The notes below the pieces were generated by a model, which saw only the letters and a program-made list of their open reading frames with translations, was not told the DNA's origin and did not search any database. Shown here one piece after another: positions 44,255 through 53,760 of a stretch of DNA of 64,000 nt. The stretch is from Eubacteriaceae bacterium (GTDB lineage Bacteria > Bacillota > Clostridia > Lachnospirales > Lachnospiraceae). The stretch lies in NCBI GenBank assembly GCA_910574895.1, contig CAJTDQ010000004.1, positions 124,001 through 188,000 of the forward strand, read 5' to 3'. Positions within the stretch are counted from its first letter, which is position 1. Each line of letters begins with the position of its first letter. Made by a program: the position numbers and the translations under genes.

Positions 44255-44397
44255 GAAATGTCTGTGTAGAAAAAAGCAGGAATAGAAAGGATAAATTGCT
44301 TATGCACAGTAAGTAATGTTTATAGAAGTACTTAAAAATTTTGTAAAAGTTAATAACCGGCACAGCCGGATAAAAATTATAAAGGAGAAATATAAAA

Positions 44398-44625
44398 ATG
44401 TTTGACAAAGTTAAAGAATTAATTGTTGATGAATTAGGAGTTGATGAAAGCAAAGTTGTTGAGGGAGCTACTTTTAACGAAGACTTGGGAGCAGACTCAT
44501 TGGATTTGTTTGAGCTGGTAATGTCTTTTGAAGATGAGTTCGATGTAAAAATTCCAGTGGGAGATTTAGAGCAGATTAAAACTGTTGGAGATGTTGTAAA
44601 TTATATTAAGGCGCATAAGGAATAA
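44398..44625 (+). CDS. acpP: Acyl carrier protein
   Basis: 75 residues, acidic. The phosphopantetheine Ser is in [19 protein letters not shown] (about residue 37). Carries the growing chain for the Fab enzymes around it. AAAGGAG precedes the ATG. The 143-bp gap from fabH contains a small CCGGC-ACA-GCCGG hairpin, which could tune acpP expression relative to fabH. Asp-Leu in place of the usual Ser-Leu-Asp-x-Val-Glu pattern is a minor variant. Confidence 0.97.
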   Translation: MFDKVKELIVDELGVDESKVVEGATFNEDLGADSLDLFELVMSFEDEFDVKIPVGDLEQIKTVGDVVNYIKAHKE

Positions 44626-44641
44626 GGGGAAGGTTTTCGTT

Positions 44642-45580
44642 ATGAAGACAGAGATAACTGAGTTATTAGGAATAAAATATCCGATTATTCAGGGAGGAAT
44701 GGCATGGGTGGCCGATTTTCATTTGGCCGCCGCTGTTTCTAATGCAGGAGGATTGGGTATTATCGGAGCAGGTGGAGCTCCGGCGCAGTGGGTCAGAGAG
44801 CAGATTCTGGAAGCAAAAAAATTAACAGATAAACCGTTTGGTGTAAATATTATGCTGATGAACCCGGAAGCAGATGAGATTGCAAAAATTCTTATTGAAG
44901 AGGGAGTAAAAGTAGTTACTACAGGTGCAGGAAATCCGGCAAAATATATAAAGGACTGGAAAACTGCAGGAATCAAGGTAATTCCGGTTATTGCCAGCTG
45001 TGCTTTGGCAAGAATGATGGAGAAGTGTGGTGTGGATGCTGTCATTGCAGAAGGTAGTGAAGCAGGAGGACATATCGGAGAGATTACAACGATGTCTCTC
45101 GTTCCACAGGTCGTTGATGCAGTGAACATTCCGGTAATTGCAGCAGGCGGTATTGCCGATGGCAGAGGTATTGCGGCAGCTTTTATGTTAGGAGCAAAGG
45201 CAGTACAGATGGGCACGCAGTTTGTAGCAACCAAAGAGTGTACAGTACACCAAAATTATAAGGATAAAATCATTAAGGCAAAGGATATTGATTCTAAGGT
45301 GACAGGAAGAACAACAGGACATCCGGTAAGAGTACTTAGAAATAAAATGTCTAATGAATATATAAAAAGAGAAAATCAGGGAGCATCCTTTGAGGAATTA
45401 GAATTGCTTACTTTGGGTGGGCTGAAAAAAGCCGTTGTAGAGGGGGATGTCGTTGATGGAAGTGTTATGGCAGGACAGATAGCGGGTCTTGTGAAAAAAG
45501 AATATAGCTGCAGGGAATTGATTGTCAGAAGTATCCGTCATGCAGAGGAACTGATATATGGAGGAATTAGAAATGAATAA
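44642..45580 (+). CDS. fabK: Enoyl-ACP reductase II (FMN-dependent)
   Basis: 312 residues. TIM-barrel FMN enzyme of the nitronate monooxygenase superfamily: IKYPIIQGGMAWVADFHLAAAV, GGLGIIGAGGAP, FGVNIMLMNPEADEI, EGSEAGGHIGEITTM, IAAGGIADGRGIAAAFMLGA, GTQFVATKEC. Reduces the enoyl-ACP double bond; it replaces FabI, which is not in the operon, so the organism should be triclosan-tolerant at this step. The C-terminus overlaps the fabD start by 8 bp. Confidence 0.94.
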   Translation: MKTEITELLGIKYPIIQGGMAWVADFHLAAAVSNAGGLGIIGAGGAPAQWVREQILEAKKLTDKPFGVNIMLMNPEADEIAKILIEEGVKVVTTGAGNPAKYIKDWKTAGIKVIPVIASCALARMMEKCGVDAVIAEGSEAGGHIGEITTMSLVPQVVDAVNIPVIAAGGIADGRGIAAAFMLGAKAVQMGTQFVATKECTVHQNYKDKIIKAKDIDSKVTGRTTGHPVRVLRNKMSNEYIKRENQGASFEELELLTLGGLKKAVVEGDVVDGSVMAGQIAGLVKKEYSCRELIVRSIRHAEELIYGGIRNE

Positions 45581-46487
45581 GATTGCATTCGTTTATCCAG
45601 GACAGGGTGTGCAGACTGTAGGCATGGGAAAGGATTTTTATGATCAAAGTGAAGTTTCAAGAGCAGTCTATGACAAAGCAAATGAAGTATTAGACTTTCA
45701 TGTTTCTGACATCTGTTTTCAGGAAAATGAAAAGATAAATAATACAGAATATACGCAGGCAGCATTGGTTACTACATATATTGCTATGACTGAGGAAATA
45801 AAATCAAGAGGAATATGTCCGGATGTAGCTGCAGGGCTTAGTCTTGGAGAATATGCAGCATTGGTTACAGCCGGCGGTATGACAGCAGAAGATGCAATTT
45901 GGGTGGTAAGGCAGAGAGGAATTTTAATGAACCGGGCAGTACCACAAGGTGAGGGAACAATGGCTGCGGTTCTTGGAATGACAGCAGATGAGATAGACAA
46001 TGTAATAGCCGGCATAGAGGATGTGTCTGTGGCAAATTATAACTGCCCGGGACAGATTGTTATTACAGGAAAAAAACAGGCAGTTTATGATGCTATGAAA
46101 GTATTGGAAGAAGCCGGAGCAAGAAGGTGCCTGGAATTAAATGTAAGCGGACCGTTCCATTCAGAATTTTTGAAAGATGCAGGAAAACAGTTGTCAGAGA
46201 AATTAGAGGACATTTCATTACAGCCTCTGACAATTCCATATGTAACAAATGTTACCGGTGAATACATAACCAATATTGATGAAACAAAAGAACTGCTGGC
46301 AAGGCAGGTATATTCTCCGGTAAGATGGGAACAAAGTGTACGAAATATGATAGAAGACGGTGTAGATACATTTATTGAGATTGGTCCGGGAAAAACAATT
46401 GCCGGGTTCTTGAGAAAAATTGATAAGACAGTTTCATGTATCAATATTAACAATTTTGAGGATTTTAAGAAATTAGAAGAGATTTAG
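45573..46487 (+). CDS. fabD: Malonyl-CoA:ACP transacylase
   Basis: 304 residues. Active Ser in AAGLSLGEYAALV (GLSLG rather than the commoner GHSLG), conserved Arg in VRQRGILMNRA, catalytic His in SGPFHSEFLKDA. Moves malonyl from CoA to ACP. The start is taken at 45573, 8 bases after GGAGG; the upstream in-frame ATG at 45558 overlaps the SD. Coupled to fabK. Confidence 0.96.
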   Translation: MNKIAFVYPGQGVQTVGMGKDFYDQSEVSRAVYDKANEVLDFHVSDICFQENEKINNTEYTQAALVTTYIAMTEEIKSRGICPDVAAGLSLGEYAALVTAGGMTAEDAIWVVRQRGILMNRAVPQGEGTMAAVLGMTADEIDNVIAGIEDVSVANYNCPGQIVITGKKQAVYDAMKVLEEAGARRCLELNVSGPFHSEFLKDAGKQLSEKLEDISLQPLTIPYVTNVTGEYITNIDETKELLARQVYSPVRWEQSVRNMIEDGVDTFIEIGPGKTIAGFLRKIDKTVSCININNFEDFKKLEEI

Positions 46488-46534
46488 GGGCTGCGGACAT
46501 ACAGGTATGTCTGCACTGTTTACAGGAGGTATCA

Positions 46535-47275
46535 ATGATACAGGAGAAAATTGCGGTAGTAACCGGGGCATCCAGAGGAATTGGAAAGGCAATTGCACTT
46601 AAACTGGCGTCCATGGATATGACAGTTATTGTAAATTATGCAGGTTCTAAAGAGAAAGCAGAGAATGTTGTAAAAGAAATTGAAGAGAAAGGCGGCAGGG
46701 CAGAGGCTGTGCAGTGTGATGTGGCTGATTTTGCCCAGTGCCAGAGAATGATAGAGGATGTACATAAACGCTATGGCAGTATTGATGTATTCGTCAATAA
46801 TGCAGGAATTACAAGAGATGGCCTGGTAATGGTAATGAAAGAAGAGGACTTTGATGATGTGATTGCCACAAATCTGAAAGGAACATTTAACTGTATCAGG
46901 TTTGTTTCCAGAATTATGATGAAACAGAGACACGGAAAGATAATTAACATGTCTTCTGTTTCCGGCGTGGCAGGAAATGCAGGACAGGTCAATTATTCAG
47001 CAGCCAAAGCGGGGGTAATTGGAATTACGAAATCTATGGCAAGAGAACTTGCTTCCCGAAATGTGAACGTAAATGCGATAGCGCCGGGATTTATTGAAAC
47101 AGATATGACAGGTGCATTATCGGAAAAAGTGAAAGAGCAGGCAGTTTCAAAGATTCCTCTTGGCAGGTTTGGAAAAGCAGAAGAAGTGGCAGAACTGGCA
47201 GGCTTTCTGGCAGGTGATAAGAGTAATTATATTACCGGTCAGGTATTTCATATTGATGGCGGAATGGTAATTTAA
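46535..47275 (+). CDS. fabG: 3-oxoacyl-ACP reductase
   Basis: 246 residues, classical short-chain dehydrogenase. NADPH site TGASRGIGKAIALKLA, NNAGITRDGLV, catalytic Ser in MSSVSGVAGNAGQ and YSAAKAGVIG (Tyr, Lys), C-terminal YITGQVFHIDGGM. First reduction step of each elongation cycle. ACAGGAGG precedes the ATG; a short dyad GACATACAGGTATGTC (46496-46511) lies between fabD and fabG. Confidence 0.97.
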   Translation: MIQEKIAVVTGASRGIGKAIALKLASMDMTVIVNYAGSKEKAENVVKEIEEKGGRAEAVQCDVADFAQCQRMIEDVHKRYGSIDVFVNNAGITRDGLVMVMKEEDFDDVIATNLKGTFNCIRFVSRIMMKQRHGKIINMSSVSGVAGNAGQVNYSAAKAGVIGITKSMARELASRNVNVNAIAPGFIETDMTGALSEKVKEQAVSKIPLGRFGKAEEVAELAGFLAGDKSNYITGQVFHIDGGMVI

Positions 47276-47347
47276 TCCGGTAACAATTCTGCTGAAAATT
47301 ATTTGATGCAGCATTGTTATATTGTAAAAGAATGGAGAGTGATTGGT

Positions 47348-48592
47348 TTGAAGAGAGTGGTAGTTACAGGTATGGGAGCTATTACACCGATTGGAAACAG
47401 TGTAGAAGAATTTTGGGAAGGTGTAAAAGCAGACAAAGTAGGAATTGATGAGATTACGAAGTTTGATACAACAGATTACGCAGTAAAACTGGCAGCAGAG
47501 GTGAAAGGATTTCAGCCAAAAGAAAGAATGGATTTTAAATCTGCAAAGCGCATGTCGCCTTTTTCCCAGTACGCTGTCTGTGCGGCAAAAGAGGCAATTG
47601 AGCAGTCAGGTCTTAATTTGGAGCAGGAAGACCCATATCGTGTAGGTGTCAGTGTAGGTTCCGGTATTGGTGGAATGAGTGATATGGAGACGGAGCATAA
47701 AAAAATGCTGGAAAAAGGAAGCGACAGAGTAAAACCTCTGCTTGTTCCGATGATGATTACAAATATGGCAGCAGGAAATGTTGCAATTGCTTATGGAGCA
47801 AAAGGAAAGTGCATCAATGTTGTGACTGCCTGTGCAACGGGAACCCATTCTATTGGAGAAGCATATCGTTCCATACAGTGTGGAGAGGCAGATGTGATGA
47901 TTGCCGGTGGAACAGAGAGTGCAATCACTCCTCTTGGTGTGGCAGGATTCACGAATTTGACTGCTTTAACTAAGAGTACAGATAAAAACAGGGCATCGAT
48001 ACCATTTGATAAAGATCGCAGTGGATTTGTTATGGGAGAAGGTGCAGGAATTGTTATTTTAGAAGAATTGGAACATGCAAAAAAAAGAGGAGCAACGATT
48101 CTGGCTGAAGTGGCCGGATATGGTGCAACTTGTGATGCATACCATGTTACATCTCCGGCAGAGGATGGAAGCGGCGCTGCAAAGGCAATGGAAATTGCAA
48201 TCAAAGAGGCAGGAATGACTGCAGAACAGGTAGACTATATTAATGCTCATGGAACAAGCACGCATCACAATGATTTGTTTGAGACAAGAGCCATTAAACT
48301 TGCATTGGGCGATGCTGCAAAAAATGTAAAAATAAATTCAACAAAATCTATGATAGGGCATCTGTTAGGAGCAGCCGGAGGTGTAGAGTTTATTACATGT
48401 GTAAAGAGTATAGAAGATGGCTATATTCATCCGACGGTAGGATTGAAGGAATCGGGTGAAGAATGTGATTTAGATTATGTAATGGGAGAAGGAGTTTATC
48501 AGGATGTAAATTTTGTTTTGTCGAATTCATTAGGATTTGGCGGACATAATGGAACTCTTGCAATCAAAAAATATTCAGAGGAAAGGGCGTAA
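47348..48592 (+). CDS. fabF: Beta-ketoacyl-ACP synthase II
   Basis: 414 residues, matching the family length. KRVVVTGMGAITPIGNSV at the N-terminus, catalytic Cys in INVVTACATGTHSIGEAYR, His residues in INAHGTSTHHNDLFE and NSTKSMIGHLLGAAG. Elongating condensing enzyme. Start TTG at 47348 is chosen (AATGGAG 10 bases upstream); GTG at 47339 overlaps the SD and would add three residues. Confidence 0.96.
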   Translation: MKRVVVTGMGAITPIGNSVEEFWEGVKADKVGIDEITKFDTTDYAVKLAAEVKGFQPKERMDFKSAKRMSPFSQYAVCAAKEAIEQSGLNLEQEDPYRVGVSVGSGIGGMSDMETEHKKMLEKGSDRVKPLLVPMMITNMAAGNVAIAYGAKGKCINVVTACATGTHSIGEAYRSIQCGEADVMIAGGTESAITPLGVAGFTNLTALTKSTDKNRASIPFDKDRSGFVMGEGAGIVILEELEHAKKRGATILAEVAGYGATCDAYHVTSPAEDGSGAAKAMEIAIKEAGMTAEQVDYINAHGTSTHHNDLFETRAIKLALGDAAKNVKINSTKSMIGHLLGAAGGVEFITCVKSIEDGYIHPTVGLKESGEECDLDYVMGEGVYQDVNFVLSNSLGFGGHNGTLAIKKYSEERA

Positions 48593-48596
48593 GCAG

Positions 48597-49028
48597 ATGA
48601 ATATTAGTGATATTAAAGAATTGATTAGGGAAGTCTCTAATTCTGAAATAGATGAATTTCAATATGAAGATGATGGTGGGATGTTGTCACTTGTTAAAGG
48701 AAAACGTGGCACTGTTGTAAAAGAGTATATAAAAGAAGATATTGTTGTACCACAGGCGGAGGAAAAAGTTTTTATAGAAGAGACAGATATGAATGTAAAG
48801 ACGGTAACTTCTCCATTGGTAGGAACTGTATATATGGCGCCTGCAGAAGGAGAAGAGCCATTTGTTTCTGTCGGAGATGTCGTTAAAAAGGGTCAGGTAC
48901 TGGCAATTGTGGAAGCAATGAAATTAATGAACGAAATCGAATCAGAATATGATGGCGTTATTAAAGAAATTTGCGTAAATAATGAAGAGGCAGTGGAGTT
49001 TGGTCAGAAGCTTTTTGTTATAGAGTAA
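48597..49028 (+). CDS. accB: Biotin carboxyl carrier protein of acetyl-CoA carboxylase
   Basis: 143 residues. N-terminal domain MNISDIKELIREVSNSEIDEF, linker, and C-terminal biotinyl domain with VEAMKLMNEIES (biotinylated Lys) and TSPLVGTVYMAPAEGEEPFV. Starts 4 bases after the fabF stop; an earlier in-frame ATG lies inside fabF and is not used. Together with accC and the fused accDA it completes acetyl-CoA carboxylase in this operon. Confidence 0.96.
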   Translation: MNISDIKELIREVSNSEIDEFQYEDDGGMLSLVKGKRGTVVKEYIKEDIVVPQAEEKVFIEETDMNVKTVTSPLVGTVYMAPAEGEEPFVSVGDVVKKGQVLAIVEAMKLMNEIESEYDGVIKEICVNNEEAVEFGQKLFVIE

Positions 49029-49052
49029 TGAAGAGGGAAAGGAAAGTTTTTC

Positions 49053-49475
49053 ATGTTAAATATAGAAGAAATTAAACAAATTATTCCACACAGACATCCT
49101 TTTTTACTGATTGATTATATTGAAGATTATGAGCCGGGAAAATATGCAGTAGGATACAAGTGTGTAACTTACAGAGAAGATTTTTTTGCAGGTCACTTTC
49201 CAAACCTGCCTGTAATGCCTGGTGTATTGACGATTGAGGCGTTGGCACAAGTAGGAGCAGTCGCAATCTTAAGCATGGAAGAAAACAAAGGAAAAACTGC
49301 TTTTTTTGGTGGTATTAATAAATGCCGTTTTAAGGGAAAGGTAGTTCCGGGAGATAAATTAAAGCTGGAAACAGAGATTATTCAGCAAAAGGGGCCGGTC
49401 GGAATAGGAAAGGCAACAGCCAGTGTAGAAGGAAAGACGGTGGCTGTTGCAGAACTTACATTTATGGTTGGTTAG
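49053..49475 (+). CDS. fabZ: 3-hydroxyacyl-ACP dehydratase
   Basis: 140 residues, hot-dog fold. Active-site His in [19 protein letters not shown] and Glu region in [20 protein letters not shown]. Dehydrates beta-hydroxyacyl-ACP. FabZ is the only dehydratase in the operon and there is no FabA or FabM here, so how unsaturated chains are made is not shown. Sits between accB and accC as in many clostridia. Confidence 0.97.
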   Translation: MLNIEEIKQIIPHRHPFLLIDYIEDYEPGKYAVGYKCVTYREDFFAGHFPNLPVMPGVLTIEALAQVGAVAILSMEENKGKTAFFGGINKCRFKGKVVPGDKLKLETEIIQQKGPVGIGKATASVEGKTVAVAELTFMVG

Positions 49476-49495
49476 TTGAAAACGAGGTGATTTTT

Positions 49496-50854
49496 GTGAT
49501 ACAAAAAATGTTAATTGCAAACAGAGGAGAAATCGCTGTAAGAATTATAAGAGTCTGCAGGGAAATGGGAATACAGACTGTTGCAGTTTATTCTGTGGCA
49601 GATAAAGAAGCGCTCCATACACAGTTGGCGGATGAGGCTATCTGCATCGGAGAAACAAAATCCAGTGAAAGTTATCTGAACATGGAAAGTATTATCAGTG
49701 CAGCAGTTACTTCAGGAGCAGATGCTATCCATCCGGGATTTGGATTTTTGTCGGAAAATCCTGTTTTTGCAAAGTTGTGCGAAAAATGCAATATTACATA
49801 TGTAGGACCAAAGTCTGATGTGATAGAAAAAATGGGAAATAAGGTAGAAGCAAGAAATACTATGATAAATGCGGGAATCCCTGTAATTCCGGGGAACAAT
49901 GACGGTATTTGCGACTGTGCCACAGGAAAAAGTGTTGCTGAGCATGTGGGATATCCAATTATGATCAAAGCAGCTTCTGGTGGTGGAGGTAAGGGTATGA
50001 GAGTAGCTTATACAGCAGAGGACTTTGAAAATGCATTTATGGCTGCGCAGAAGGAAAGCGAGATGGCTTTTGGCGACAATACAATGTATATTGAGCATTT
50101 TGTTGAGCATCCAAGACATATAGAATTTCAGATTATGGCAGATAAGTATGGGAATGTCGTTCATCTTGGAGAAAGGGATTGCTCATTGCAGAGAAATCAT
50201 CAGAAAATTATTGAGGAAGCACCGTCTTGTGCATTGTCGGAAGAACTTCGGGAAGAAATGGGACAGATGGCTGTGAAAGCTGCGATGGCAGCAGGCTACG
50301 AAAATGCAGGAACGATAGAGTTTTTATTGGAGAAAACCGGAAAATATTATTTTATGGAAATGAACACAAGAATTCAGGTTGAACATCCGATTACAGAAAG
50401 TATTACGGGAATTGATATCGTAAAAGAACAGATAAAAATTGCCGATGGAAAGGAACTCCCTTTTACGCAGGATGATATTGTGATTAAGGGACATTCCATA
50501 GAGTGCCGGATTAATGCGGAAAATCCGGATAAAGGATTCAGACCGTGTCCCGGCAAAATCAAAGAAATACATTTTCCCGGTGGAAATGGTGTAAGGGTGG
50601 ATTCTGCAATATTTTCAGGCTGTGAGATTACACCGTACTATGATTCTATGCTTGCAAAATTAATTGTTTATGCAGAGAACAGAGAAGAAGCAATTCACAA
50701 AATGAGAAGTGCCCTTGGAGAAGTCGTGATAGAGGGAATTGACACAAATATTGATTATGAGTATGAGATTATCAATGACAGTAAATTTATTTCAGGAAAT
50801 TTTGATGTAGATTTTATTGAAAAGTTTAACAGAGACAGGAGAGCTGTAAGTTGA
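49496..50854 (+). CDS. accC: Biotin carboxylase of acetyl-CoA carboxylase
   Basis: 452 residues. ATP-grasp enzyme: MLIANRGEIAVRIIRVCREMG, HPGFGFLSENPVFAKLCE, Gly-rich loop IKAASGGGGKGMRV, EHPRHIEFQIMADKYGNV, EMNTRIQVEHPITE. Carboxylates biotin on AccB. GTG at 49496 is chosen, 6 bases after GAGGTG; an in-frame GTG at 49487 is part of the SD. Its stop overlaps the accDA start (TTGA at 50851). Confidence 0.97.
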   Translation: MIQKMLIANRGEIAVRIIRVCREMGIQTVAVYSVADKEALHTQLADEAICIGETKSSESYLNMESIISAAVTSGADAIHPGFGFLSENPVFAKLCEKCNITYVGPKSDVIEKMGNKVEARNTMINAGIPVIPGNNDGICDCATGKSVAEHVGYPIMIKAASGGGGKGMRVAYTAEDFENAFMAAQKESEMAFGDNTMYIEHFVEHPRHIEFQIMADKYGNVVHLGERDCSLQRNHQKIIEEAPSCALSEELREEMGQMAVKAAMAAGYENAGTIEFLLEKTGKYYFMEMNTRIQVEHPITESITGIDIVKEQIKIADGKELPFTQDDIVIKGHSIECRINAENPDKGFRPCPGKIKEIHFPGGNGVRVDSAIFSGCEITPYYDSMLAKLIVYAENREEAIHKMRSALGEVVIEGIDTNIDYEYEIINDSKFISGNFDVDFIEKFNRDRRAVS

Positions 50855-52545
50855 AATTACAAAAACGAATCAAAAAACAGAGAAATGAATATATAACAAT
50901 TAAAATTCCAAAGCCGGATGTTCCAAAAGGCTTGTTTACAAAATGTAAAAAGTGTGGAAATATGGTTCTCTCAGAAGAGGTAAAAGAAAAAGGATATGTA
51001 TGTCCGAAATGTGGAGAATATTTTAGAATTCATGCGAAAACAAGAATCCGAATGATTGCTGATAAGGGAAGTTTTGAATCATGGTTTGAGGGAATGGAGA
51101 TTGAAAATCCTTTGCAGGATGAGGAGTACGAAAAGAAATTATTAGATATTAAAGAAAAAACAAAGTTAGATGAAGCAGTCATCACAGGAAAAATTTTAAT
51201 TCATGGACATCCGACAGCAGTTGCAGTAATGGATGGAAGATTTATGATGGCAAGTATGGGAAGTATTGTAGGGGAGAAAATTACGAGAACCGTAGAGAGA
51301 GCTACAAAAGAGAATCTTCCTATGATTATTTTTTCCTGTTCGGGTGGAGCCAGAATGCAGGAAGGCATTGTTTCCCTAATGCAGATGGCAAAAACTTCGG
51401 CGGCATTAAAACGCCATAGTGACAGTGGAAATTTATATATTTCTGTATTGACTGACCCGACGACGGGAGGAGTTACGGCAAGTTTCGCAATGCTTGGAGA
51501 TGTGATTATTGCAGAGCAGGGAGCATTAGTTGGATTTGCAGGGCCCCGTGTAATAGAGCAGACCATCGGACAGAAACTTCCAAAGGGATTTCAGAGAGCG
51601 GAGTTCTTGTTGGAGCATGGCTTTGTGGATATGGTTCTGGAAAGAAATAAGATAAAGCAAACACTCAGTGAAATTGTATCTATGCATTATATAAAAAATA
51701 ATGAGATAAGGAATCATCAGCGACAGGAAGAAGTTCACGAAGAATGTGGGGCAGAGGGCAGCGTTCTATCGGCTTGGGAAAAGGTTCAGATTTCCAGAGA
51801 TAATAAAAGACCGTCAGGAGAGGATTATATCGAAAATCTCTTTGATGATTTTATAGAGTTTCATGGAGACAGGTATTATGGTGATGACAGTGCAGTAATG
51901 GGGGGGATTGCCCGGTTTCATGGAATGCCGGTGACGGTGATTGCCCAGGTAAAAGGTCATAGTACCAAGGAAAATATTAAAAGAAATTTTGGAATGCCGT
52001 CCCCGGAGGGATATCGAAAGGCATTAAGGCTTATGAAACAGGCAGAAAAGTTTCACAGACCGGTTGTCTGTTTTGTCGACACGCCGGGAGCGTTTTGTGG
52101 AATAGAGGCTGAAGAAAGAGGACAGGGCGAAGCAATCGCAAAAAATTTGTTTGAGATATCTGGGATTTGTGTTCCGATTTTATCTGTTTTCGTAGGTGAA
52201 GGAGGAAGCGGAGGTGCGCTGGCGTTAGCTGTAGCAAATGAAGTCTGGATGTTGGAAAACTCGGTTTATTCTGTACTTTCTCCGGAAGGATATGCCAGTA
52301 TTTTGTGGAAAAATGGAAAACTGGCAGATAAGGCAGCTGATGCCATGAAAATGACTGCACATGATATCAAAGAGTTAAATGTAATAGAAAAGGTTCTGAG
52401 TGAACCCGATAATTATTGTGTAGAAAATATGGGAAGTGTAATAGAACAGTTAGATATTGAAATTCAAATGTTTCTAGCAGAAAAGATGAAACTTACAGAG
52501 GCAGAAATCGTAGAAGAACGATATAAAAGATTTAGGAGAATGTAA
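50851..52545 (+). CDS. accDA: Fused acetyl-CoA carboxyltransferase, beta (AccD) plus alpha (AccA) subunits
   Basis: 564 residues in one frame. Residues ~1-285 are AccD: zinc ribbon CKKCGNMV...CPKCGEYF, FSCSGGARMQEG, DPTTGGVTASFAMLGD, GFAGPRVIEQT. Residues ~300-560 are AccA: RPSGEDYIENLFDDFIEFHG, GHSTKENIKRNFGMPSPEG, FVDTPGAFCGIEAEERGQ, VGEGGSGGALALAVAN, SVLSPEGYASILWK. Separate subunits are the bacterial norm; here the linker (about 285-300, polar) fuses them. Transfers CO2 from carboxybiotin to acetyl-CoA. TTG start with GGAG 9 bases upstream. Confidence 0.95.
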   Translation: MKLQKRIKKQRNEYITIKIPKPDVPKGLFTKCKKCGNMVLSEEVKEKGYVCPKCGEYFRIHAKTRIRMIADKGSFESWFEGMEIENPLQDEEYEKKLLDIKEKTKLDEAVITGKILIHGHPTAVAVMDGRFMMASMGSIVGEKITRTVERATKENLPMIIFSCSGGARMQEGIVSLMQMAKTSAALKRHSDSGNLYISVLTDPTTGGVTASFAMLGDVIIAEQGALVGFAGPRVIEQTIGQKLPKGFQRAEFLLEHGFVDMVLERNKIKQTLSEIVSMHYIKNNEIRNHQRQEEVHEECGAEGSVLSAWEKVQISRDNKRPSGEDYIENLFDDFIEFHGDRYYGDDSAVMGGIARFHGMPVTVIAQVKGHSTKENIKRNFGMPSPEGYRKALRLMKQAEKFHRPVVCFVDTPGAFCGIEAEERGQGEAIAKNLFEISGICVPILSVFVGEGGSGGALALAVANEVWMLENSVYSVLSPEGYASILWKNGKLADKAADAMKMTAHDIKELNVIEKVLSEPDNYCVENMGSVIEQLDIEIQMFLAEKMKLTEAEIVEERYKRFRRM

Positions 52546-53606
52546 TGAATTTAAGACCTTTAATCATAGGAGAGTTAAAAGCAGATATTCCGGTAATTCA
52601 GGGAGGAATGGGCGTTGGAATCTCATTGGCAAATCTTGCAGGAGCAGTAGCGAATGAAGGTGGTGTCGGCATTATATCTACAGCACAGATTGGTTATAGA
52701 GAAAAAGACTTTTATGAGAATCCATTAAAAGCAAATTTAAGGGCTATCCGACAGGAATTTCAAAAAGCAAGAAAAATTTCTCCGGATGGAATTATAGGTT
52801 TTAATATTATGACAGCTTTGAATCATTATAAAGAGCAGGTCATTGAGGCGGTAAAGAGCGGTGCAGATATTATTATTTCAGGAGCAGGGCTGCCGGTAGA
52901 ACTGCCGGAGTTTGTGAAAGGTTATAAAACAAAAATTGCGCCGATTGTTTCAGGGAGAAAGTCCGCAGAGGTTATTCTGAAATATTGGGATAAGAAATAT
53001 AAGACAACAGCAGATATGATTGTGATTGAGGGGCCTAAGGCTGGTGGACATCTGGGCTTTTCAAAAGAAGAAATAATAAAATACGAGAGTAGCAGTTATG
53101 ATAATGAAGTGTTGCAGATAAAGGAAGTAGTAGAACGATACAGGGAAAAGTATAAAAAGTATATTCCAATTGTATTGGCAGGAGGTATCTCAAAACAAGA
53201 GGACATTCATCATGCTCTTTCTCTTGGAATGGATGGAGTACAGGTAGCATCTGCTTTTGTGACAACTGATGAGTGCGATGCAGATATCCGATATAAAGAG
53301 TCCTATATTCATGCAGAAAAAGAGGATATTACGATTGTGAAAAGTCCGGTAGGAATGCCGGGAAGAGCTATTAAGAATAAGTTTATGGCAGAAGTTATGA
53401 ATGGAAAAAAAATTTCACCAAAGAAATGTCTTGGATGTTTAAAGAAATGTAACCCTGCAGAAATTCCTTATTGTATTACGGAGCGGTTGATTCACGCTGC
53501 AAAGGGTGACGTGGATAACGGACTTTTGTTCTGTGGTGGAAACAGCTATGAACAGAAAGAGATTACTACGGTTCATCAGGTGATGAAAAGATTGTTTGAG
53601 AATTAA
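52545..53606 (+). CDS. NPD/nitronate monooxygenase-family FMN oxidoreductase with Cys-rich C-terminus
   Basis: 353 residues, a second TIM-barrel FMN enzyme of the FabK superfamily at the end of the fab operon (TAATG overlap with accDA). Motifs: IPVIQGGMGVGISLANLAGAVA, GGVGIISTAQIGYRE, GFNIMTALNHY, VIEGPKAGGHLGF, IVLAGGISKQEDI, VASAFVTTDEC. Unlike FabK it has an insertion near residues 180-205 and a C-terminal CLGCLKKCNPAEIPYC with four Cys that could bind an Fe-S cluster. An isomerase/reductase role in fatty-acid desaturation would fit the operon, but that is speculation. Confidence 0.85.
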   Translation: MNLRPLIIGELKADIPVIQGGMGVGISLANLAGAVANEGGVGIISTAQIGYREKDFYENPLKANLRAIRQEFQKARKISPDGIIGFNIMTALNHYKEQVIEAVKSGADIIISGAGLPVELPEFVKGYKTKIAPIVSGRKSAEVILKYWDKKYKTTADMIVIEGPKAGGHLGFSKEEIIKYESSSYDNEVLQIKEVVERYREKYKKYIPIVLAGGISKQEDIHHALSLGMDGVQVASAFVTTDECDADIRYKESYIHAEKEDITIVKSPVGMPGRAIKNKFMAEVMNGKKISPKKCLGCLKKCNPAEIPYCITERLIHAAKGDVDNGLLFCGGNSYEQKEITTVHQVMKRLFEN

Positions 53607-53651
53607 TGTGAGGATTGTACTGAAAAAATTGTTTTGTCATGTCACAAGTAA

Positions 53652-53680
53652 TGTACATTTATTGGCAGAAAAGGTATAAT
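53652..53680 (+). promoter_or_regulatory. Promoter of the TetR gene
   Basis: TGTACA (53652-53657), 17-bp spacer, TATAAT (53675-53680). The -35 is part of the palindrome AATGTACATT (53650-53659), a possible operator for the TetR protein. Confidence 0.5.
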
Positions 53681-53760
53681 TATTTCAGTAAACAGAAAAT
53701 TAATATCGTGTAGAAGAGCGTGTCTGCTTTTTGGATAAAGGCATGGAGATTGGAGCAGAA

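Noticed and set aside
44642-45580. Annotation of fabK as a nitronate monooxygenase
   Set aside because: The superfamily is shared, but its place between acp and fabD and the absence of FabI favour enoyl-ACP reductase.
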